Shown: in pieces, positions 37,581 to 43,050 of the stretch
Position numbering within the stretch: the first letter of the stretch is position 1
Layout of the letters: every line of letters begins with the position of its first letter
Assembly (NCBI RefSeq): GCF_000760695.4
Contig: NZ_JHEG04000001.1
Span: 434,785 to 498,784 of the forward strand
Source: Tolypothrix bouteillei VB521301
GTDB lineage: Bacteria; Cyanobacteriota; Cyanobacteriia; Cyanobacteriales; Nostocaceae
Direction: 5' to 3'
DNA: 64,000 nt
The notes under the pieces: generated by a model
Told to the model about the DNA's origin: nothing
Database searches by the model: none
The model's input: the letters and a program-made list of their open reading frames with translations, nothing else
Translations under genes and position numbers: made by a program

Positions 37581-37766
37581 GCTTGTTGATGTGCGATCGA
37601 ACAATCTTTTATTTTCGTTCTTTTACCCAACCTTGTCCAAAAAAAATTTGGATAAATATATTTTTGGGCGATCGCTTGCATAACAAGGATACCTATGCTA
37701 TATTGTTTGACTAGTGCAATGCCTGAAAGCAGTAAACCTTATGGTTGTTGTGAAAGGTGTAAGAGT

Positions 37767-37838
37767 GCCAGCATAGCACAGTGGTAGTGCATCCGACTTG
37801 TAATCGGAAGGTCGTCGGTTCAAATCCGACTGCTGGCT
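37767..37838 (+). tRNA. tRNA-Thr (anticodon TGT)
   Basis: 72 nt fold into a cloverleaf: acceptor GCCAGCA with TGCTGGC, D-arm GCAC/GTGC, anticodon arm TCCGA-CTTGTAA-TCGGA with anticodon TGT, and T-arm GTCGG-TTCAAAT-CCGAC; discriminator T. CCA is not encoded, as usual in cyanobacteria. Its T-arm also contains the likely target of the transposon homing spacer described at 38067. Confidence 0.96.
37814..37833 (+). other. Protospacer with GTC PAM inside tRNA-Thr
   Basis: GTC (37814-37816) is followed by GGTTCAAATCCGACTGC (37817-37833), matching the spacer at 38083-38067 at 16 of 17 positions. GTN is the known PAM of type V-K Cas12k transposition. The element end begins 58 bp past this PAM, close to the 60-66 bp known for the group. 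Confidence 0.6.
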
Positions 37839-37873
37839 TTGAATGCCAGTTTGTACATCGTCGTTTAGTCAAG

Positions 37874-37956
37874 TGTACATTCACAAATTAAATGTCGTTG
37901 TTCACAAATTCATGTCGCAAAAGCATTCTCCATAACTGTTCACAAATTAAATGTCG
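37874..37956 (+). repeat. Transposon left end with three TnsB-like sites
   Basis: Terminal TGTACA, then sites at 37880-37897 (TTCACAAATTAAATGTCG), 37901-37917 (TTCACAAATTCATGTCG) and 37939-37956 (identical to the first). Spacing is 21 and 38 bp. Such repeated sites bind the TnsB transposase in Tn7-like elements. Confidence 0.75.
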
Positions 37957-38066
37957 CTAAGTTTGATTTTGATTTAACTGCCCAAGAAACCATAGCAAAA
38001 TTGCTACAAGTAAAGGTTGAGCTTCACCTAATATCTTAAAACCTTAAATAAGGTAGTGCAAACCAA

Positions 38067-38097
38067 GCAGGCGGATTTGAACCCTTTCAACCCATCC
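38067..38097 (-). CRISPR. Delocalised homing spacer with partial CRISPR repeat
   Basis: On the minus strand 38097-38084 reads GGATGGGTTGAAAG, matching the 3' end of type V-K direct repeats (GTGGGTTGAAAG in ShCAST). Directly after it, 38083-38067 reads GGTTCAAATCCGCCTGC, which matches the neighbouring tRNA-Thr at 16 of 17 positions. A truncated repeat with a short, about 17-nt spacer against a tRNA gene is how V-K elements home. A second repeat-like 37-nt segment ending GGGAGTTGAAAG lies upstream at about 38147-38183. The T-arm sequence is common to many tRNAs, so a captured tRNA fragment is the alternative. Confidence 0.55.
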
Positions 38098-38623
38098 AAA
38101 TTTAAATCAATCCCAGTTTGTATATTGTTGCTTAGTCAAGTTTAAAATCTTTCAACTCCCAATACATGGAGAGAGTTATTGTTACCTTTTCCTTCAGAGG
38201 TGCGATCGCAATACACTTCAAACATATGCTCGCCCATAGTGCTGAACTTCAGTTTTTTTGGACGCATCAAGTGGAATGGGCGATCTGTCCAAAGGGCAGG
38301 ATCGAAGCTATCGCGTCGTTATGAAAGGTGCTTTGATGAGGACATTTGGTTGCTGGTAAGGAGTCGGTTTGCGCCTTGGGATGCTATTGCGAAAGAGATG
38401 GATAAATTGGAGCAAGAGGCTTCAAGCTAATAACCTCATCTCTGGAGCCAAATAAGGTCGGGGTGTGAGTTAGATGAGCGATCTCAAGACAAAAGGTGAA
38501 TTTTACAAACCACTCTGCATCTCTAGCAACAATCCGCGCACTAGGGGCGTTTCCATATCAGCCTAGTCTTTTTAACCTAAAGGTGAAAGTGATTTTAAAG
38601 AAGAATGATAATAATTGTGAGGA

Positions 38624-38658
38624 GGAGAAAGCGCTTGCCGACGGTAAGCGCTTTCTCC
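38624..38658. terminator. Strong 13-bp hairpin inside the element
   Basis: GGAGAAAGCGCTT (38624-38636) pairs with AAGCGCTTTCTCC (38646-38658) around a 9-nt loop. No clear U-tract follows. It may be a terminator or part of a lost structured RNA. Confidence 0.5.
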
Positions 38659-38781
38659 CCCTCAAATACGCATGAATAATTTACATCCCTTTCCCTTTAT
38701 AATATGTGAAAAAACAAAAAGTAGTAAGAAATTATAGTATACAAAAATCCTTGTAAAGCAATAGTTTTAGGAATCAAGAAA

Positions 38782-38804
38782 CGACATCAATTTGTGAATT
38801 TACA
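38782..38804 (-). repeat. Transposon right end with one TnsB-like site
   Basis: Reading inward from 38804: TGTAAATTCACAAATTGATG then TCG. It matches the left end except for A for C in TGTACA and one missing base in the site. Confidence 0.65.
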
Positions 38805-38915
38805 AGTACAACAACAGCATTTGTAAGGCGTTTAAATTGTCAGCCTGGGGAACTTTTGGAATATGAGCCTGATGATGATGATGATAAGGTCATTTCTATT
38901 ATTGATATGGCATGA
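38805..38915 (+). pseudogene. C-terminal fragment of an XRE/Cro-CI regulator
   Basis: Directly after the transposon end a frame reads RRLNCQPGELLEYEPDDDDD and ends at TGA 38913-38915. LNCQPG(E/D)LLEY is the usual C-terminal signature of small XRE-family regulators and antitoxins. The first 45 or so residues are missing, cut exactly at the transposon end. Confidence 0.65.
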
Positions 38916-39080
38916 GTATAAATACTTTTTTTAAAATCAAGGTAAAACTGCGTTCAGTTTAAGGGGTCAAAAAATCAAAATAATCTCCCGATTGCGAACC
39001 TCCTTCAGAGACACTTTGCGAACGCAACTGAGCTGACTTAACGTGGACGCGATCGCACCACAGTCTTTTCTTTAAGAGGA

Positions 39081-39113
39081 CGTAAAAAAATAACCCCCAA
39101 TAGTTTTGGGGGT
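39081..39113 (-). terminator. Rho-independent terminator, minus strand
   Basis: On the minus strand ACCCCCAA pairs with TTGGGGGT, followed by TATTTTTTT. No intact minus-strand gene lies upstream, so it may belong to a lost gene. Confidence 0.6.
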
Positions 39114-39156
39114 AGAAGTGACTGATGTGCTACAGTCACAAAAACTACTGCACTAA

Positions 39157-39414
39157 AATATAACGGAACCATGTATTTGGAACCCCAACAGACGCGCATT
39201 CTTAAGAGCAGAATTAGACGCATATTATGCAAAACTCTACGGACTGACCCGTGATGAATTGCAATATATTCTAGACCCTGCTGATGTCTACGGTGAAGAC
39301 TTTCCTAGTAAAACGTTCCGCGTGTTGAAAAATAACGAAATTAAGCAGTTTGGAGAATACCGCACACAAAGATTAGTGCTGGAAGCTTGGGATAGAATAA
39401 TTCGTAATGCGTAA
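39157..39414 (+). pseudogene. C-terminal fragment of an Eco57I-like DNA methyltransferase
   Basis: About 85 codons without a start: WNPNRRAFLRAELDAYYAKL, YGLTRDELQYILDPADVYGE, TFRVLKNNEIKQFGEYRTQR and LVLEAWDRI, ending at TAA 39412-39414. This is the conserved tail of large type IIG/BREX-like adenine methyltransferases (about 1000 residues or more). All upstream catalytic sequence is missing. A relic of a restriction or defence locus. Confidence 0.75.
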
Positions 39415-39423
39415 TTCGTACTT

Positions 39424-40197
39424 ATGAAAACAGACATACTTTTCTACGAACTCATTCAAGAACTTCCACAAGTTTTTTTTGAACTGATTGGTAAACCTGA
39501 CACAAACCCTAATATCTAAAAATTTACTGCGATCGAAATTAAACAACAATCCTTTCGATTAGACGGACTGTTTTCTACCCTAGTAGGTTTTGAAAATGAA
39601 CCATTATATTTTGTAGAACTACAAACATACAAGGATGAAGAATTTTACGAACGGCTTTTTGGAGAAATTTTCGTTTACTTTCGTCAGTATAAACCGACAA
39701 ACTCAGATTGGTATGCAATTGTTATCTACGACAGGCGCAGCCATGAAAGTCCACCCCATGCTCGGTATCAGGTTTTAATGGAAAATCATGTACGCCGTAT
39801 TTACCTAAACGAACTCAGCAGTCAAACAGATGACTCTTTAGGGATAGGAATTATAAAGTTATTTGTAGAAAATCCCAAAAAAGCTCCTCCCTTAGCTCAA
39901 AAACTAGTCAGTCAAGCAAGAGAAGAATTAACCGAGCAAAACCTTCTTCTGAAAGTGTTAACATTTATCCAAAGCGTTGTAGTCTATAAATTCCCAAATC
40001 TTACCAAAGAGGAGATTCAAACTATGCTGAACTTAGGTGAAGATATAGAAAAAACTGGCTATTATCAAAGCGTCCTGAAAAAAACTAAGTTAAAAGTTGT
40101 ACCAAAATTACTGGAGAAAGGATTAAGCATTCAGGAAATTGCTGAATCTTTAGAACTAGATCTTGAAGAAGTCAGAAAGGTCGCAGAAGAACTATAG
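39424..40197 (+). pseudogene. Rpn/DUF2887-family nuclease-like protein with one in-frame stop
   Basis: From ATG 39424 (MKTDILFYELIQELPQVFFE) to TAA 40197 the frame would encode 257 residues, but TAA at 39517-39519 interrupts it after TNPNI. Homologues have Tyr there, so a single TAT/TAC to TAA change explains it. After the stop the sequence is intact: IKQQSFRLDGLFSTLVGFEN, PLYFVELQTYKDEEFYERLF (PD-(D/E)XK-like core with the E-x-Q motif) and a C-terminal helical region (LLEKGLSIQEIAESLELDLE). Relatives are putative recombination-promoting nucleases or transposases, abundant in cyanobacteria. The decay is recent. Confidence 0.85.
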
Positions 40198-40370
40198 ATT
40201 TCTTGCAGAAATAGAAATTTGATTTTAAGGATTGCCTCAGAAACCTGATTTCTTTGAGAAACCAGGTTTCTTGATTCCTACAGTTAAGCGCTCGCATAAT
40301 TGTTAAAACTGATACATTCTAGATTAGATCTGAAAAATTATAAAATGACGAAACTTAAGTATCAAAGGAT

Positions 40371-40451
40371 AGCGCTCGCTTGACGCTACCAGATTTGTTG
40401 CTGAGATGGGAATTGACAGTATCGGACTTGTGGTCGCCTGAATTTGATTGA
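40371..40451 (+). pseudogene. 3' remnant of a Uma2-family gene
   Basis: This stretch is nearly identical to the last ~80 bases of the Uma2 gene at 42379-42936 (SDRLTLPDLLPGWELTVSEL and the final PEFD). Only the tail is left. It shows that another copy of this gene existed here. Confidence 0.75.
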
Positions 40452-40479
40452 CCTTACTTTACAGAGGAGGGGACGAGCA

Positions 40480-41088
40480 ATGACGCAAACCTTACGCCAA
40501 CTAGTAACCTTTGAAGAATTTGTTCGGTGGAAACCGGACAATGGACGCTATGAACTGCACGATGGAGCGATTGTTGAGATGTCGCAGCCAACAGGAGACC
40601 ATGAAGAAGTAACGGGATCTTTGGTGACAAAGCTAGCTGTTGAATACGCAAGGTTGCAGCTGCCCTACTTCATACCCAAGACTGCATTAGTTAAACCACC
40701 GGAAAATGAATCGGCTTATTCACCAGATGTGGTGATACTGAATCGGCTCAACCTAGTTAACGAACCGCTGTGGAAACAAGAATCTACCATCACTCAAGGC
40801 GCGTCAATTCCCTTAATCGTTGAGGTCGTAAGTACTAACTGGCGGGATGATTATTTGACAAAGGCTGGTAAATACGAAGAGATTGGGATACCCGAATATT
40901 GGATTGTCGATTATCTCGCTCTTGGCGGTCGTCGGTTTATTGGCAACCCCAAGCAACCAACTATCTCCATTTATTCCTTAGTCGAGGGCGAATACCAAGT
41001 CACTCAGTTTAGAAACGGCGATCTCATCTCTTCACCAACATTCCCGGAATTAAATTTGACAGCAGAGCAAGTTTTTCAACCTACCTGA
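40480..41088 (+). CDS. Uma2-family endonuclease-like protein
   Basis: 202 residues from ATG 40480, with GAGGAGGGG 8 nt upstream. The PD-(D/E)XK-like core is visible: RYELHDGAIVEMSQPTGDHE, SAYSPDVVILN, PLIVEVVSTNWRDDYLTKAG and KYEEIGIPEYWIVD. Uma2 genes are very numerous in cyanobacteria and their role is not settled. This copy differs from the pair at 41316 and 42379, belonging to another subfamily. Confidence 0.9.
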   Translation: MTQTLRQLVTFEEFVRWKPDNGRYELHDGAIVEMSQPTGDHEEVTGSLVTKLAVEYARLQLPYFIPKTALVKPPENESAYSPDVVILNRLNLVNEPLWKQESTITQGASIPLIVEVVSTNWRDDYLTKAGKYEEIGIPEYWIVDYLALGGRRFIGNPKQPTISIYSLVEGEYQVTQFRNGDLISSPTFPELNLTAEQVFQPT

Positions 41089-41276
41089 ATATACTTAGTT
41101 TAAACCTTTGATGCCATGAGGCGTCGATCGCATCAGAGTGAGTGAAGCACAAATCCAACAACCGCTATTGAGACAGTTAACCAGTAACTTATTAACGTCG
41201 TAGTACTGGTGCAACAGTTCCTTTTGAGAGTGGCTCAATAGCCAATGCCGAGCAATGCTGCGATTCTTCTTGCCCC

Positions 41277-41622
41277 GCAATTGCGATAAATTAAAAAGAA
41301 ATAGCGATCGCGACCATGTTTACCATTGCGGATTTACAAGAATTACAAACAGAACACCCGGACTGGCAAATGGAACTGGTGGATGGGAGTATTGTTGTTA
41401 TGGGTCCATCAGATTACGAATCAGAAGAGATTGGTGCCGAGTTTGTGCGACAGCTTGCCAATTGGGTACGTCCTCGCAAACTAGGAAGGGTAACAGGTTC
41501 CAGTGCTGGATTTATTCTGCCAACTACAAAAGAGCAGAGCGAGCGGGACTTGCGTGCTCCTGATGTGTCGTTTGTCAAAGCCGATCGCTTAAAAAAGACC
41601 AAGCGTGATTTTGTAGAGCTAG
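41277..41622 (+). repeat. 346-bp direct repeat, copy 1
   Basis: This segment repeats at 42340-42685 with few differences (offset exactly 1063 bp). It carries the leader with a HIP1 site and the first ~100 codons of a Uma2 gene. Confidence 0.9.
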
Positions 41623-41666
41623 CCACTACTGCATCTTCTTTGGTTCTCCCTGCAAAATCCCAATAA
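41316..41666 (+). pseudogene. Uma2-family gene, 3'-truncated duplicate
   Basis: Residues 1-102 match the intact Uma2 protein at 42379 almost exactly (MFTIADLQELQTEHPDWQME ... KKTKRDFVEL). After FVEL the match stops and the frame runs into the end of the opposite-strand gene, ending at 41666. The catalytic Glu-x-Lys segment (VEVKSK in the intact copy) is lost, so it is not expected to be active. Its 3' end overlaps the 3' end of the gene at 41626. Confidence 0.85.
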
Positions 41667-42255
41667 TCGTCCGCGTTACAAACTCTAAATCCTGAGGAAC
41701 TGGATGCAGTGGTAAACATTCCACCACATGATGCAAGTTGCGCTCGTAAAAACCAAATCGCCAAATTTCCCCAGTCGAAACTGCACCGTACAAAATCGGA
41801 CTCTCACTTTCTATCCAGCGATCGAGCGCAATCAATTCAACGGCAAGTTGAGTAAAGCCTTTAGTCAAATCCGATTGTTTTGCTTCAATAATTAGAAGAT
41901 GACTCGGACTGGGAATATAGTAATCCAAGGAGCCTTTCAACCAATTACTTACATTAAGAGTATACTCAATATTGATTGAATAATCTAAGAGATCGCAAAT
42001 CCGATCGAGCAACGGAAAAATTAATGCTTCACGGCGGGCTTGTTCGGTGGTTGTATTCACCCGTTTCAATCTGCGCCGCATAGTGTGTGCGAGTTCAGTT
42101 AACCAATCTAATTCACGTTGTGAGTAGGGGAGATCTTCGAGATCCGTGCGCTCGAAAGTACAGCCCAAATCTGCCAAAATATCTTCAGGTGAGTAAGGCA
42201 AATCAAAATACTTGCTAAAGGTATAGGATTCATTTGGATCTAAAACCTTAGGCAT
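41626..42255 (-). CDS. Hypothetical protein, PD-(D/E)XK nuclease-like
   Basis: 209 residues from ATG 42255 with GAGGAG upstream. The middle holds IPSPSHLLIIEAKQSDLTKG, whose E-A-K after hydrophobic residues and a preceding Asp (SLDYYIP) looks like a restriction-nuclease-fold core. The N-terminus is helical and charged (TMRRRLKRVNTTTEQARREA). I do not know a family name. It lies between the two copies of the 346-bp repeat, on the opposite strand, as though it was inserted into or carried with the Uma2 gene. Confidence 0.7.
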   Translation of the reverse strand: MPKVLDPNESYTFSKYFDLPYSPEDILADLGCTFERTDLEDLPYSQRELDWLTELAHTMRRRLKRVNTTTEQARREALIFPLLDRICDLLDYSINIEYTLNVSNWLKGSLDYYIPSPSHLLIIEAKQSDLTKGFTQLAVELIALDRWIESESPILYGAVSTGEIWRFGFYERNLHHVVECLPLHPVPQDLEFVTRTIIGILQGEPKKMQ

Positions 42256-42339
42256 GGTGTCGATCTCCTCACTAAAACAATAAGCCCATTCTATCGAAAC
42301 CAGTAGGCGATAAGCCTTTATATGCAAACTTACACCTAC

Positions 42340-42685
42340 GCAATTACGATAAATTAAAAAGAAATAGCGATCGCGACCATGTTTACCATTGCGGATTTAC
42401 AAGAGTTACAAATAGAGCACCCAGACTGGCAAATGGAACTGGTGGATGGGAGTATTGTTGTTATGGGTCCATCAGATTACGAATCAGAAGAAGTTGGCTT
42501 GGAGTTTGCACGGCAGCTTGCCAATTGGGTACGTCCTCGCAAACTAGGAAGAGTAACAGGTTCTAGTGCTGGATTTATTTTGCCAACTACAAAAGAGCAG
42601 GGCGAGCGGGACTTACGCGCTCCTGACGTGTCGTTTGTCAAAGCCGATCGCTTAAAAAAGACCAAGCGTGATTTTGTAGAGCTAG
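42340..42685 (+). repeat. 346-bp direct repeat, copy 2
   Basis: Second copy of the segment at 41277-41622. This copy is continuous with a complete Uma2 gene. Confidence 0.9.
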
Positions 42686-42936
42686 TTCCAGACCTAACAG
42701 TTGAAGTGAAATCCAAAACAGACCGCATTAAGGTTTTGGTAGAAAAAATTCAACTTTTTCTAGAACTTGGAAGTACTGTTGGTATCTTGATTGACCCCGA
42801 TGAGCGAACTGTTACAGTTTATCGGCTCGCTCAAAGCCCCACAGTTTTAAGGGATAGCGATCGCTTGACGCTACCAGACTTGTTGCCGGGATGGGAATTG
42901 ACAGTATCAGAGTTGTGGCCTCCTGAATTTGATTGA
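42379..42936 (+). CDS. Uma2-family endonuclease-like protein
   Basis: 185 residues. Core elements: DWQMELVDGSIVVMGPSDYE, DLRAPDVSFVKADRLKK, FVELVPDLTVEVKSKTDRIK (Glu-x-Lys) and LGSTVGILIDPDERTVTVYR. Complete length for this subfamily. No Shine-Dalgarno is seen before ATG 42379. Its first 100 codons are duplicated at 41316 and its last 27 codons at 40371, so this locus has been rearranged around it. Confidence 0.9.
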   Translation: MFTIADLQELQIEHPDWQMELVDGSIVVMGPSDYESEEVGLEFARQLANWVRPRKLGRVTGSSAGFILPTTKEQGERDLRAPDVSFVKADRLKKTKRDFVELVPDLTVEVKSKTDRIKVLVEKIQLFLELGSTVGILIDPDERTVTVYRLAQSPTVLRDSDRLTLPDLLPGWELTVSELWPPEFD

Positions 42937-43050
42937 CTTGCAACCGTACAGCACGCAGCACGTAACTGTAGCGTTTCCCAGTTTATTGAGGTACAAATTT
43001 ATCTGCATCCATCAGCTACAGACTGCGGTTAGTGCAATATCCATGTTTAA

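Larger units (their letters stand above)
37874..38804. mobile_element. Remnant or miniature type V-K CRISPR-associated transposon
   Basis: The left end begins TGTACATTCACAAATT and the right end, read inward, TGTAAATTCACAAATT. The left end carries three copies of the 17-18 bp site TTCACAAATTAAATGTCG; the right end carries one. These are the layout and words of Tn7-like ends of Cas12k transposons such as ShCAST. The element is 931 bp and has no tnsB, tnsC, tniQ or cas12k that I can recognise. It holds a repeat-like tail plus homing spacer near the left end and a strong hairpin at 38624-38658. No matching 5-bp target duplication is seen (TCAAG left, AGTAC right), so one end has decayed or been rearranged. 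It sits directly downstream of the tRNA-Thr gene. Confidence 0.65.

Noticed and set aside
38179..38430. 83-codon frame inside the CAST-like element as a transposase or Cas12k remnant
   Set aside because: Its sequence (SRRYERCFDEDIWLLVRSRF) does not resemble Cas12k, TnsB, TnsC or TniQ that I know; left unassigned.
37869..38809. Target-site duplication of the CAST-like element
   Set aside because: Left TCAAG and right AGTAC differ, so a 5-bp duplication cannot be claimed.
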